A program made the translations under genes and the position numbers. DNA of 64,000 nucleotides, taken from assembly GCA_965200355.1 (NCBI GenBank), contig OZ241351.1, positions 1 through 64,000 on the forward strand. Direction: 5' to 3'. Below the pieces are notes generated by a model that ran no database searches, had not been told where the DNA came from, and saw only the letters and a list, made by a program, of their open reading frames with translations. Positions 34,301 to 43,447 of the stretch are shown here, one piece after another; the stretch's first letter is position 1, and each line of letters opens with the position of its first letter. Origin of the DNA: Bin18 sp965200355 (GTDB taxonomy: Bacteria > Desulfobacterota > Binatia > Bin18).

Positions 34301-35140
34301 ATGCCAACACCCGCCGCCGTCTCCCCGTCCACTCCCCCCGCCGTTCAGGTTGACGGGCTTGTGGCCGAGTACGACGGGCGGACGGTTCTTGACCGCGTGA
34401 ACATGCAGGCCCAGCGGGGGGAAATCACGGTGGTCTTGGGAGAGAGCGGCTGCGGAAAAACAACCTTGCTGCGCCACATCGTCGGACTGCTGACCCCAAA
34501 GGCGGGCCGCGTCTGTATCAACGGGCAGAATGTGCATACCGCTGGCGAAGAGGAACGGGAGCGGATTCTCCGCGACGTCGGCATGTCGTTTCAGGGCGGA
34601 GCCCTATTCGGCTCTCTGACCCTGGAGGAGAATGTGGCCCTGCCCATTCTCGAACATACGCGGGTAGACCGGGACACCGCGACGATGCTGGCCAGAATGA
34701 AGCTGAGCGTCGTGGGCCTGGAACAGGCCGCCCGGCTATTCCCCGCCGAAATCAGCGGGGGCATGAAGAAACGAGCGGCCGTTGCCCGCGCCCTGGCCCT
34801 GGACCCCGGTCTGCTGCTTTTCGACGAACTGTCCGCCGGCCTCGATCCTGTCACTGCCCGTGAATTGGATGAATTGGTGCTGCGCGTCAAGGAATCTATG
34901 GGCATGACCATCGTTATTGTGACGCATGAGCTGGGGAGTATTCAAATGATTGCCGACCGGGCCGTCATGTTAGACGCCGGGAAAGTGCTGGCCGCCGGCA
35001 CCCTGGACGAGGTCCAGCAGACCGACCACCCGAAAATTCGGGCCTTTTTCGACCGTCGTCCGCGCGCCAGGACCCTGCACGGAGATCTGCGTGACAGCCT
35101 GATTGCGAAGGAGGAATGCTATGGGCCAGGACCGGGTTAA
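34301..35140 (+). CDS. mlaF: MCE/Mla ABC transporter ATP-binding protein
   Basis: 279-residue ATPase driving the MlaE permease. Walker A GESGCGKTTLLRHIVGL (residues 48-64), signature EISGGMKKRAAVARALALDP, Walker B GLLLFDELSAGLDP, and an H-loop histidine in VIVTHELGSIQMI. The length fits MlaF. Its 3' end overlaps mlaD by 20 bases, and it begins 16 bases after mlaE, so the operon is tight. The N-terminal 15 residues rich in Pro and Ser are not part of the conserved core. Confidence 0.94.
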   Translation: MPTPAAVSPSTPPAVQVDGLVAEYDGRTVLDRVNMQAQRGEITVVLGESGCGKTTLLRHIVGLLTPKAGRVCINGQNVHTAGEEERERILRDVGMSFQGGALFGSLTLEENVALPILEHTRVDRDTATMLARMKLSVVGLEQAARLFPAEISGGMKKRAAVARALALDPGLLLFDELSAGLDPVTARELDELVLRVKESMGMTIVIVTHELGSIQMIADRAVMLDAGKVLAAGTLDEVQQTDHPKIRAFFDRRPRARTLHGDLRDSLIAKEECYGPGPG

Positions 35141-36056
35141 GGTCGGCCTGTTCGTGACGCTCAGCTTCTTTTTGTTTGCCAGCGCCCTGCTGTGGCTGGC
35201 TGGCTCACGTTTTTTTCAGCCGGTCGATACCTACACCATTCTCTTTACCGAGTCAGTCAGCGGACTTTTACCCGGCGCTGCGGTCGAATACCAGGGAGTC
35301 ACCGTGGGGAAAGTCGAAACCATCGGTCTGACCCAGGACACGCCGCCGCGCGCCCAGGTGACCATTGCCCTCCAGCCGGGCACCCCCATCCGGCAGGATA
35401 CCACGGCGCATCTGATCGGTTCCTTTGTGACCGGTATTCGCTACATCGAACTGGCCGGCGGGTCGCGCGCCGCTCCAGTCCTGGACCCTGGGGCGGTTAT
35501 TCCAGTCCAACGCGGGGGCCTTGAGGAGTTCCGGGACCGGGCCGGGGCCATTGCCGAGCGCGTGCTGGATACCCTGACCCGCATTGAAAATGGGGTGCTG
35601 AGCGAACATAATTTGACTGCGTTGACGGATTTTCTGAAAAATATGGCGCTGCTGACCCAAGACCTGCGCACCTCACTGGCCGAAGTGTCAACACCCGACA
35701 CCCGGCAGGCATTCCGGCAGATGGTCGATAATTTAGCCCAGACTGCCGCCGGTCTGAAAAGCGCCACCGCGGCGATCAATACGATTCGGGAAGACCTGTT
35801 TCAGGACGGCAAAGCCATGCTGGCCCAGATTCGGCACACGGCGCAAGTCACTGCCGCCCTCGCCAACGACGTCCGCCACCTGACCCAACACGTGGATGAG
35901 CTGGTCGTCGATAACCGTCATGAGGTTCGGCAGGTCCTGAGCAATTTATCGCATACCTCTCACGAACTCAGAGAGCTGAGCGAGTCCTTACGGACTGACC
36001 CGTCTCGCCTAGTCTGGGGGGCACGGGTCTCGGCCAAAGAGATTCCCGATCCATGA
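35121..36056 (+). CDS. mlaD: MCE-domain substrate-binding protein (MlaD-like)
   Basis: About 311 residues. A single N-terminal membrane anchor (VGLFVTLSFFLFASALLWLA, residues 9-28) is followed by an MCE domain (about 35-115, with GLLPGAAVEYQGVTVGKVE) and a long helical C-terminal part (DLRTSLAEVSTPDTRQAFRQ, TAAINTIREDLFQD and so on) that would form the coiled-coil barrel or tunnel of hexameric MCE proteins. The ATG at 35121 follows GAAGGAGGA; it overlaps the mlaF end by 20 bases. The C-terminal helical region is longer than in E. coli MlaD and more like PqiB- or Mce-type proteins. Confidence 0.92.
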   Translation: MGQDRVKVGLFVTLSFFLFASALLWLAGSRFFQPVDTYTILFTESVSGLLPGAAVEYQGVTVGKVETIGLTQDTPPRAQVTIALQPGTPIRQDTTAHLIGSFVTGIRYIELAGGSRAAPVLDPGAVIPVQRGGLEEFRDRAGAIAERVLDTLTRIENGVLSEHNLTALTDFLKNMALLTQDLRTSLAEVSTPDTRQAFRQMVDNLAQTAAGLKSATAAINTIREDLFQDGKAMLAQIRHTAQVTAALANDVRHLTQHVDELVVDNRHEVRQVLSNLSHTSHELRELSESLRTDPSRLVWGARVSAKEIPDP

Positions 36057-36673
36057 TGTCTCCCCGGCTCTTCTTGCTGGCTTTTCTCAGTAGCCTGGTG
36101 CTCGGCGGGTGCAGCCTCACCCATCCCAAGCAGGAGGTGGAGTACTACGCCTTAGCCCTCCTCGGCCACTCGCCTGACCCGTCTCCGCCGGCGCGCCTCA
36201 CGACATCCCTCGTCGTGCGTCCGTTTACCGCCCAGCCGCCGTATCATCGGGACCGGATGGTCTCTCGCTCTTCGCCCTATACCTTTGATTTTTATCACTA
36301 CCACCGCTGGGTCACGCCACCGGCCGATATGCTCACGACCTTGACCCGCCAGAGTCTGCAACAGTCGGGTCTCTTTACGACGGTCTATCCGACCCCGGAC
36401 GCGCAGGCCGACCTGCGTCTCAGCGGCATTGTCCGCCAGTGCGAGGAGGTTGATCAGGCCCAGACCTGGCAAGCGGTTCTGCGTATCGAGGTGTGGCTGT
36501 CACGTTGGCGGGAGCCAGCCCCATTTTGGTTCCAGTCCTATACCGCCACTCGACCGGCGGCGAAACGCAATCCCGCGGCAGTGGCAGCAGCCATGAGCCA
36601 AAACGTGCAGGATGTTCTTGAGCGCCTGACCCACGATCTGGCTGACGCGGTGGCCGCCGCGCCAGCCCCCTGA
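36053..36673 (+). CDS. ABC-transporter auxiliary lipoprotein (PqiC/LptE-like)
   Basis: 206-residue outer-membrane-type lipoprotein. The signal ends in LVLGGC with the lipidated cysteine at position 20. The rest resembles the ABC-type transport auxiliary family (PqiC-like), with KQEVEYYALAL and SLVVRPFTAQPPYHRDRMV followed by RQSLQQSGLFTTV. Such proteins anchor MCE transporters at the outer membrane and stand in for MlaA/MlaC. Two adjacent ATGs are possible starts; it overlaps the mlaD stop. Completes the mla-type operon. Confidence 0.85.
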   Translation: MMSPRLFLLAFLSSLVLGGCSLTHPKQEVEYYALALLGHSPDPSPPARLTTSLVVRPFTAQPPYHRDRMVSRSSPYTFDFYHYHRWVTPPADMLTTLTRQSLQQSGLFTTVYPTPDAQADLRLSGIVRQCEEVDQAQTWQAVLRIEVWLSRWREPAPFWFQSYTATRPAAKRNPAAVAAAMSQNVQDVLERLTHDLADAVAAAPAP

Positions 36674-36689
36674 CCAACACGGGCAGTGT

Positions 36690-38675
36690 TCAGGCAGTCC
36701 GTCCGGTGGTAGAGCAGGCGCAAAACCCAGCCCGACAACCGGGGCAGGCCCCTATATCTCCGTTGACCGAGAACGCGATCAGGGCGTTGCCCGATATCCC
36801 GCCCCAAAAGCCGTAGCCGGAGTTGACATACATCATCCCGTCCACAATGGTCGGCCCTGGGCCGTCAAAAGAACCGCCTTTGGTCTTGACGCCGTTGGTG
36901 CTCTCATACTCCTGGTCGGCGTTGTAGTCCCAGACGACCTGCCCAGTGTCGGTGGCATAGCCGCGCAGATGGCCGTCAACCGAACCAGAGAACACCACGC
37001 CGGGCAGGGCCGACACGGCCGCCGACTGGGCCGGGCTGCACTGCGGCCGGTCGCCACAGCTAACCGGGGGGACGTGCCATTTGCGCTCACCGCTCTCGAT
37101 ATCAAGGGCAAACATGCCGCCCCCAACGCTGCCGTCCAGGGTCGTGGCCCAGCCGGCATCGGAATTCTCCGCGGTTTTAATGCCAATATCGGACAGCGCC
37201 ACATAGACCTGTTTGGCATCGGCCGCGGAGCCCCACTGAATCCCACCGGCCAGGCCGCCCTTGCCCACCCGGTGCTGCCACAGAATCTCACCGTTGCGGT
37301 CCGGGTCTATCGCGTGCATCACCCCGGACTTTTGTCCGGCCAGGACCACGCGCCGGCCGTTGGGTAAAATACGCACAATCGGGGAGGAGGCAAAATCGGG
37401 GTCGGGACCCCGCGCCTCCGGGCAGTTCGTATCGTCCTCGATCTCACAGCCGACATTCCAGGCATCACCCGGAGTGAACTGCTTGGACCACAGGAATGCC
37501 CCGGTCCGCATATCAAAGGCCACCACCGCATCGCTCGTCAGCGAGGCCGGGTCAGAGTAATTATCGCCCGTCGTCACATAGATACGGTTGCGCTCCGGGT
37601 CGAGCGCCGGCGAGGACCAGATTGAGGCCCCGGACGGTCCCCATAACTGCACCCCGACCGCATTCTTGCGCACAGGAACCGGTGGGTCTGGAATGGTATA
37701 CGCCTTCCAGACCTGCTTGCCGTTAAACCGATTCAGGGCCACCATAGAGCCGCGGAAGGTGCAGCACTCATAGCTGGGGTCACCGCCGGCCACTTCTTCG
37801 AGCGCGGTGGCCGAGGCATAGATACGGTTGCCGTGGGTTTTGGGGGTGGCCGTAATCCGCGCCAGGGGATGAGCGTCGATTTTGACCTTCCAGATCTGTT
37901 TGCCGCTCTGGGCATCAAGGGCGTATAGATTGGCCTCAACATCGCCGACATACACAACGTAGCGCGGCGGGTTGGTCGCCGGCAGGCTATCGACCACTGG
38001 AGTGGAACGCACGCCGGCCGTTGTTTTGACCGACCAGTGCAGGCAGCCGGTTTTGGCGTCCAGCGCATACACCAGCCCTTTCATCGTGCCCACAAACACC
38101 CGGCCGCCCACTACCGTTGGCTGGGAGGTCTGGAAGTCCATGGGCAGACCAAACACCCATTTGACCTTCAACTCAGGCACCTGCTCAGCGCTGATGCCCG
38201 CGGCCTGTGCGGATTGGAATCGGGTGTTGAAGTGATCCACCCCCCAGCCGTTCCACTGCGGGGCCCCGTCTTCGACCGCAAAAGTCCCTGGCGCGTCTGC
38301 ACAAAACCCAGCGACCGTCTCGTCTGTTTCAGTCGGAGGCGGAAGCTTTTTGCCGGTCATCCATTCCGAGATGGCGCGCCGTTCTTGACTGGTCCGCATC
38401 ATGCCCTGGAATCTCATCTTGCCGAGTTCCAGAGAATTCAAGACCATCAGGGCAGGCAGGCGTGACATAATGTCCCGGTGCGGCGCGCGTTTGACCTGCC
38501 CCTCGTGGCAACGCGCGCAGTGCGCCTGGTAGAGCCCTGCCCCGTCAGCTTCCGCCTGTGTTGGCGAGAAGGCCCAGCTTGGAGATAGACTCACGCTCGA
38601 CAACAGCAGCCCACCCACAACAGCCTGGAGCATGACGCGGATGCTTTGCCGTGGAGACTCACTACGGACAGACAT
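36690..38675 (-). CDS. PQQ/haem c quinohaemoprotein, PVA-dehydrogenase-like (third copy in transcription order)
   Basis: About 661 residues from ATG 38675 (AAAAGGAGGG just upstream), probably exported (hydrophobic segment AVVGGLLLSSVSL, cleavage near PSWAFS). Haem c motif CARCH at residues 53-57, then a PQQ-type eight-bladed propeller: WNGWGVDHFNTRFQ, LKVKWVFGLPMDFQTSQPTV, and AKTGCLHWSVKTT, IWSSPALDPERNRIYVTTGD, DYNADQEYESTNGV. A vicinal Cys pair (YECCTFRG) may form the disulfide ring known from quinoprotein alcohol dehydrogenases. Closest named family is polyvinyl-alcohol dehydrogenase (cytochrome). Unlike the other copies it ends in a 20-residue Cys-rich tail (CPGCRAGFCACS). Substrate unknown. 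The alternative longer start at 38771 has no ribosome-binding site. Confidence 0.9.
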   Translation of the reverse strand: MSVRSESPRQSIRVMLQAVVGGLLLSSVSLSPSWAFSPTQAEADGAGLYQAHCARCHEGQVKRAPHRDIMSRLPALMVLNSLELGKMRFQGMMRTSQERRAISEWMTGKKLPPPTETDETVAGFCADAPGTFAVEDGAPQWNGWGVDHFNTRFQSAQAAGISAEQVPELKVKWVFGLPMDFQTSQPTVVGGRVFVGTMKGLVYALDAKTGCLHWSVKTTAGVRSTPVVDSLPATNPPRYVVYVGDVEANLYALDAQSGKQIWKVKIDAHPLARITATPKTHGNRIYASATALEEVAGGDPSYECCTFRGSMVALNRFNGKQVWKAYTIPDPPVPVRKNAVGVQLWGPSGASIWSSPALDPERNRIYVTTGDNYSDPASLTSDAVVAFDMRTGAFLWSKQFTPGDAWNVGCEIEDDTNCPEARGPDPDFASSPIVRILPNGRRVVLAGQKSGVMHAIDPDRNGEILWQHRVGKGGLAGGIQWGSAADAKQVYVALSDIGIKTAENSDAGWATTLDGSVGGGMFALDIESGERKWHVPPVSCGDRPQCSPAQSAAVSALPGVVFSGSVDGHLRGYATDTGQVVWDYNADQEYESTNGVKTKGGSFDGPGPTIVDGMMYVNSGYGFWGGISGNALIAFSVNGDIGACPGCRAGFCACSTTGRTA

Positions 38676-38790
38676 AGACCGCCCTCCTTTTCTCATGTCA
38701 CCGTCCACCCTTTTTGCCTTGGCGCAACGGTGGGTGTCAAACCCCTCCAGGCCAGATCCAGCCTGAAGCAACGCCCCGAGGACAGCCGGC

Positions 38791-40701
38791 TTATTCCCCG
38801 TTCACCGAAAAGGCGATCAGGGCATTGCCGCCTATGCCACCGGAAAAACCGTAGCCGGAATGCACGTAGACCATGCCATCGACAATGGTCGGTCCCGGAC
38901 CGTCAAATGAGCCGCCACGGGTCTTGACGCCGTTGGTGCTCTCATATTCCTGGTCGGCGTTGTAATCCCACACCACCGCTCCGGTATCGGTCGCATACGC
39001 CCGCAAATGGCTATCCACAGAACCGGAAAAGACCACCCCGGGCAGGGCCGACACCGCGGCCGACTGGGCTGGACTGCACTGGCTGCGCTCCCCACAGTCC
39101 GGCGGGGGCACATGCCACTTGCGCTCACCGGTTTCGATATCAAGGGCAAACATGCCGCCGCCCACACTGCTGTCGAGCCGGGTCGCAAAGCCCACATCGG
39201 AGTCCCGGATGGTTCTCAGCCCAATATCGGACAGGGCCACATAGACCTGCTGGCTGTCTGCGGCCGAGCCCCATTGAATCCCGCCGACAAGGCCGCCCTT
39301 GCCGACCCGTTGCTGCCACAGGATTGCTCCGTCCCGGTCTGGGTCTATCGCGTGCATCACCCCGGACTTTTGTCCGGCCAGGATAATACGCCGCCCGTCG
39401 GGCAGAATACGCAGAATAGGCGAGGAGGCAAAGTCCAGGTCCGGGCCGCGCGCCTCTGGACAGTTGGTATCATCTTCCAGCTCACAGCCGGCGTTCCAGG
39501 CGTCGTTGGGCGTAAATTGCTGCGACCACAGGACAGCGCCGGTGCGCAGGTCAAGGGCGACCACCGCGTCACTCGTCAGCGAGGCCGGGTCGGAATAATT
39601 ATCGCCCGTGGTCACATACATGCGGTTGCGCTCCGGGTCGAGCGCCGGCGAGGACCAGACCGACGCCCCGGACGGTCCCCACAACTGCGTGCCGACCGCA
39701 TTCTTGCGAACCGGTACGGCTGGGTCCAGCATATAGGCTCGCCACACCAGCTTGCCGTTAAAGCGGTTCAGGGCCATGACCTTGCCACGGAACGTACAGC
39801 ATTCGTAGGCCGGGTCGGCGCCGGCGATTTCTTCCAGAGCGGTCGTGGAGACGTAGAGCCGGTTGCCGTGCGTTTTGGGCGTGCCGGTAATCGTCGCCAA
39901 GGGATGATCGTCCACATCCACTTTCCAGAGTTGTTTGCCGGTGCGGGCGTCCAGCGCATACATATTGGCCGCGGCGTCCCCGACATAGACCACGTAGCGC
40001 GGCGGGCTGGTCCCCGGCAGGCTATCGACCACCATGGTTGAGCGGACCCCGCCGTCCGTTTTCACCGACCAGTACAGACAGCCGGTCTTGGCATCCAGCG
40101 AATAAATCCTGCCCTGGAGCGAACCGACAAACACCCGCCCGCCAACCACGGTCGGCTGGGAGACCCGAAAATCCATGGGCAGACCAAACACCCATTTGAC
40201 CTTGAGATTGGGCACCTGGTCGGCCGGGAGGCCTGCCTGCTCCGCCGACTGGAAGCGGCTGTTGGCGTGATCCACCCCCCAGCCGTTCCACTGCGGAGCG
40301 CCGTCTTCCACGGAGAACTCACCGGGAGCGTCCGCACAAAACCCGGCAACCGTATCGTCCGTGTCCTTGATTTTCTTGCCGGTGATCCATTCAGACAGGG
40401 CGCGGCGCTCGGCAATAGTCCGCATCCAGCCCTGCATCTGCATCTTCCCGACGCTCAGCGAGTGCAGCACCATGTTTGCCGGCAGGCGCGCCATGACCTC
40501 ACGGATAGGGGCGCGTTTTACCTGGCCCTCATGACACTGGGCGCAGTAGGTGTGGTAGAGATGCTCTCCGTCAGGTACAAGTTGCGCGCCGGGCTCCGCG
40601 GCCCAACTCGCCGGGACACTCCACTGGAGCACGGCAACGCACAGCACTCCGCCCAGCCACGTTTTCATTTTTTCTGGCTCGGCCCGGTCTATTCTGCCCA
40701 T
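38791..40701 (-). CDS. PQQ/haem c quinohaemoprotein, PVA-dehydrogenase-like (second copy)
   Basis: 636 residues. GGGGGAG precedes the ATG at 40701, and another in-frame ATG (40668) begins a cleaner signal peptide, MKTWLGGVLCVAVLQWSVPA, so the mature protein starts after ASWAA. Haem c motif CAQCH at residues 53-57, same propeller landmarks as the third copy: WNGWGVDHANSRFQ, WVFGLPMDFRVSQPTV, YECCTFRGKV, IWSSPALDPERNRMYVTTGD-like VWSSPALDPERNRMYV, and DYNADQEYESTNGV near the end. It ends without a Cys-rich tail. Membrane-side electron transfer from the substrate via PQQ and haem to a respiratory chain is the family role. Expected periplasmic. Confidence 0.9.
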   Translation of the reverse strand: MGRIDRAEPEKMKTWLGGVLCVAVLQWSVPASWAAEPGAQLVPDGEHLYHTYCAQCHEGQVKRAPIREVMARLPANMVLHSLSVGKMQMQGWMRTIAERRALSEWITGKKIKDTDDTVAGFCADAPGEFSVEDGAPQWNGWGVDHANSRFQSAEQAGLPADQVPNLKVKWVFGLPMDFRVSQPTVVGGRVFVGSLQGRIYSLDAKTGCLYWSVKTDGGVRSTMVVDSLPGTSPPRYVVYVGDAAANMYALDARTGKQLWKVDVDDHPLATITGTPKTHGNRLYVSTTALEEIAGADPAYECCTFRGKVMALNRFNGKLVWRAYMLDPAVPVRKNAVGTQLWGPSGASVWSSPALDPERNRMYVTTGDNYSDPASLTSDAVVALDLRTGAVLWSQQFTPNDAWNAGCELEDDTNCPEARGPDLDFASSPILRILPDGRRIILAGQKSGVMHAIDPDRDGAILWQQRVGKGGLVGGIQWGSAADSQQVYVALSDIGLRTIRDSDVGFATRLDSSVGGGMFALDIETGERKWHVPPPDCGERSQCSPAQSAAVSALPGVVFSGSVDSHLRAYATDTGAVVWDYNADQEYESTNGVKTRGGSFDGPGPTIVDGMVYVHSGYGFSGGIGGNALIAFSVNGE

Positions 40702-40748
40702 AACACTCCCCCTTTTGTGTATTGCCAGGGTGTATGGCCACCCCCTGT

Positions 40749-42671
40749 CTAGTCGTCATCGACCGAAAAGGCCAGCAGGGCGTTGCCCGGCATCCCGCCC
40801 CAATAGCCGTAACCGGAATTCACATACACCATGCCGTCAACAATCGTCGGGCCAGGCCCGTCGAACGAGCCCCCTCGGGTCTGGACGCCGTTCGTGCTTT
40901 CGTATTCCTGGTCAGCGTTATACTCCCAGACCACGGTGCCGTCTGTGGTGGAATAGGCGCGCAAATGGCCATCAACAGAACCGGAAAAGACCACGCCAGG
41001 GATAACGGATATGGCCGCGGACTGCGCCGGGCTGCACTGGGCGCGTCCATCACAGCCCGGGGGCGGGGTATGCCATTGCCGCTCGCCCGTCTCCACGTCA
41101 TAGGCAAACATCCCCCCGCCGACGCTCCCGTCAAGGCTGGTCGTCCAGCCCAGGTCTTTATCTTCGTGGGTCTCGATCCCGATATCGGACAGGGCCACAT
41201 AGATGGTCTGGGCATCGGCCGCCGGTCCCCACTGAATACCCCCGATCAGGCCGCCCTTGCCCACCCGCTGCTGCCACACAATCTCACCATCCCGGTCCGG
41301 GTCTACGGCGTGCAGCACCCCGGATTTCTGTCCCGCCAGGAGCACGCGCTTGCCGCTGGGCAGCGTGACCAGAATCGCCGACGAGCCAAAGTCCAAATCC
41401 GGCCCCCTGGCCTCGGGACAATTCGAGTCATCAGCGGTCTCACAACCGATATTCCAGGCATCATTGGGCGTAAACTGCTGCGACCAGAGCAAGGCGCCCG
41501 TTCTCAGATCAAAGGCCACAATAGCGTCGCTGGTCAGCGAGGCCGGATCAGAATAGTTGTCACCGGTCGTGACATACAGTCGGCCGCGTTCCAGGTCGAG
41601 GGTCGGAGAAGACCAGACCGAGGCTCCCGAGGGACCCCACAACTGGGTGCCCTTTCTGTTTTTCCGAACCGGAACGGCCGGCTCTGGAATCGTATAGGTC
41701 TTCCAGACCGTCTGGCCGTTAATCGAGTTCATGGCCACCAGCGTGCCCCGAAAGGTGCAGCATTCATAGTCGGCATCCGCGCCAGCCGCTTCTTCCAGGG
41801 CCGTCAGGGGCACGTAGAGCCGATTGCCGTGCAGCTTGGGCGTTCCGGTGATCCGGGCCATAGGGTGATCGTCAATCCGATTGCGCCATAATTCCTTGCC
41901 CGTTTGGGCGTCCAGGGCATAGACCGTGGCTTCGGAATCTCCGAAATAGACCACATAGCGGGCAGGGTCGGTGCCCGGCAGTTTCCCGACGACCAGGGTC
42001 GAACGCACGCCGGCTCTGGGTTTCATCGACCAGTACAGGCAGCCGGTCTTGGCATCAATCGAATACACCCGGCCTTTCATGGTCCCGATAAAGACCCGGT
42101 TGCCGACCACCGTCGGCTGGGAGGTTTGATAGTCCATCGGCAGGCCAAACGCCCATTTGACTTTCAGCTGGGGGACTTGCGCCGCGCTGACCCCGGCCTG
42201 GTCCGCGGGCTGGAAGCGGCTGTTGACCATATCCACCCCCCAGCCATTCCACTGCGGAGCCCCGTCTTCGACCACGAAGTCGCCCGGAGTGTCGGCGCAA
42301 AAACCGGCGACCGTCTCATCGGTCGCCGCTTCTGGTTTCAGCTTTTTGTTGGTGACCCACTCGGCAATGGCGCGGCGCTCTTCGTTGGTCCGCAGCACGC
42401 CTTGGAACTTCATTTTGCCCAGCTCCAGCGAGTGCAATACGAACTCGGCCGGCAGACGGCGCATAATGTCCAGCTGGGCCGCGCGGGTCGATTGTCCGGC
42501 GTGGCATTTCGCGCAGTGCTGTTGATACAGGGCCTGCCCGTCAGGCGGCTGCCCCGTCGGGGCAGCCGCCCAGCTTGGAGAGCAAAGAAAGCCAGTGAAC
42601 GCTACGGCCAAGCCGGCTACCAACCAGACTTGCCATCGGTTCGTGCGAGTCGAACTCCAGTACGCTGCCAT
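40749..42671 (-). CDS. PQQ/haem c quinohaemoprotein, PVA-dehydrogenase-like (first copy)
   Basis: 640 residues, preceded by AAGGAGGGG. Signal-like segment VWLVAGLAVAFTGFLCSPSW, haem c motif CAKCH at residues 53-57, then PQQ propeller blades: WNGWGVDMVNSRFQP, WAFGLPMDYQTSQPTV, YECCTFRGTL, VWSSPTLDLERGRLYVTTGD, EYNADQEYESTNGV, ending in AFSVDDD. First of three co-directional paralogues with spacers of 47 and 115 bases, presumably one transcript beginning upstream of 42671. No PQQ synthesis gene or cytochrome partner is in the window. Its sequence is the most different of the three, so the other two probably duplicated later. Confidence 0.9.
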   Translation of the reverse strand: MAAYWSSTRTNRWQVWLVAGLAVAFTGFLCSPSWAAAPTGQPPDGQALYQQHCAKCHAGQSTRAAQLDIMRRLPAEFVLHSLELGKMKFQGVLRTNEERRAIAEWVTNKKLKPEAATDETVAGFCADTPGDFVVEDGAPQWNGWGVDMVNSRFQPADQAGVSAAQVPQLKVKWAFGLPMDYQTSQPTVVGNRVFIGTMKGRVYSIDAKTGCLYWSMKPRAGVRSTLVVGKLPGTDPARYVVYFGDSEATVYALDAQTGKELWRNRIDDHPMARITGTPKLHGNRLYVPLTALEEAAGADADYECCTFRGTLVAMNSINGQTVWKTYTIPEPAVPVRKNRKGTQLWGPSGASVWSSPTLDLERGRLYVTTGDNYSDPASLTSDAIVAFDLRTGALLWSQQFTPNDAWNIGCETADDSNCPEARGPDLDFGSSAILVTLPSGKRVLLAGQKSGVLHAVDPDRDGEIVWQQRVGKGGLIGGIQWGPAADAQTIYVALSDIGIETHEDKDLGWTTSLDGSVGGGMFAYDVETGERQWHTPPPGCDGRAQCSPAQSAAISVIPGVVFSGSVDGHLRAYSTTDGTVVWEYNADQEYESTNGVQTRGGSFDGPGPTIVDGMVYVNSGYGYWGGMPGNALLAFSVDDD

Positions 42672-42790
42672 GATTCCCCTCCTTATGCTGAACAGGGTGA
42701 CAACCCCCTGCGTCGCTTGTCCCTATGTAGCTCGCATTTGGTCGTTCTGCTAGCGCTGGGCCGGCGGACGGGAGGGGGAATGGATACGGC

Positions 42791-43171
42791 TTATGATTTG
42801 TGCAAGCGCTGCTCCCAGTCATGCTCGCGATTCGTCACGATATCTTCCATGCGCTGGAGGCGACGGTCGAGATGCGCAAAGGTGTGTTTTAAGCGGTGGA
42901 GAGCCAGCCCGCGCGAGTTGACGTAGGCGTCATAGAACTCGCGTTCGCCCGTACTGGCGAACGGCACAACCGGCTCCGGCTTCATCACCACCGCGGCCAA
43001 CAGGTATAGGCCGCCCCCCGGCCAAAAACCGGAGAAAAGAAAAAACAGGACGGTCAGGATGCGTGTCCAAAAGAGTGAAATATCAAGATAGTCGGCCACT
43101 CCCTTGCACACACCGAGCAGCATCCCGTCGCGTGACCGATATAAGCCCAGCGGGCGTTCGGCTGTCATCAT
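42791..43171 (-). CDS. pspC: PspC-domain membrane protein
   Basis: 126 residues. The PspC domain (GLYRSRDGMLLGVCKGVADYLDI, then a hydrophobic helix LTVLFFLFSGFWPGGGLYLLAAVV) is followed by a soluble helical tail (LHRLKHTFAHLDRRLQRMEDIV). In the Psp response PspC senses membrane stress and recruits PspA. Gene order minus strand: pspA, pspB, pspC. It ends 2 bases before the pspB-like gene ends on the map and is presumably in the same transcript. Confidence 0.9.
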   Translation of the reverse strand: MMTAERPLGLYRSRDGMLLGVCKGVADYLDISLFWTRILTVLFFLFSGFWPGGGLYLLAAVVMKPEPVVPFASTGEREFYDAYVNSRGLALHRLKHTFAHLDRRLQRMEDIVTNREHDWEQRLHKS

Positions 43172-43173
43172 CG

Positions 43174-43419
43174 TTATCTCTCTCCTTTTCTGTCCTGGTC
43201 AAGTAATAGTGTCTCCAACGCCTCCACGCGAGCCTCCATCTTCGCTAAGCCTTGGTAGAGTTCCTGAATCATCTGGGCTTCATCCGCCGGCGCCAGATGG
43301 CCCTGTTTGGGCGTGCTTTTGCGCCAGATGAGCCACACGGCCAGCCCCAGTCCGCCAAATACGGCAATAAAGACAGAACCGAAGACGAAGAGAAAAACAA
43401 GCGACCAGATATCTATCAT
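43174..43419 (-). CDS. pspB: PspB-like small membrane protein
   Basis: About 81 residues: one N-terminal membrane helix (IWSLVFLFVFGSVFIAVFGG and onward) followed by a basic stretch and a coiled-coil helix (AQMIQELYQGLAKMEARVEALETLLL), the layout of PspB, which works with PspC to activate PspF release. The ATG at 43419 follows AAGGAAG; the earlier frame to 43482 lacks such a site. Sequence match to PspB is by layout and context, more than by strict motif. Confidence 0.8.
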   Translation of the reverse strand: MIDIWSLVFLFVFGSVFIAVFGGLGLAVWLIWRKSTPKQGHLAPADEAQMIQELYQGLAKMEARVEALETLLLDQDRKGER

Positions 43420-43447
43420 TGGTGCATCTTCCTTACCAAACCAGCGC

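Noticed and set aside
39007..41891. Long plus-strand frames (344 and 389 codons) opposite the PQQ dehydrogenases
   Set aside because: They repeat at equivalent positions of the tandem copies, as expected for antisense shadows of duplicated genes, and have no motif or start signal.
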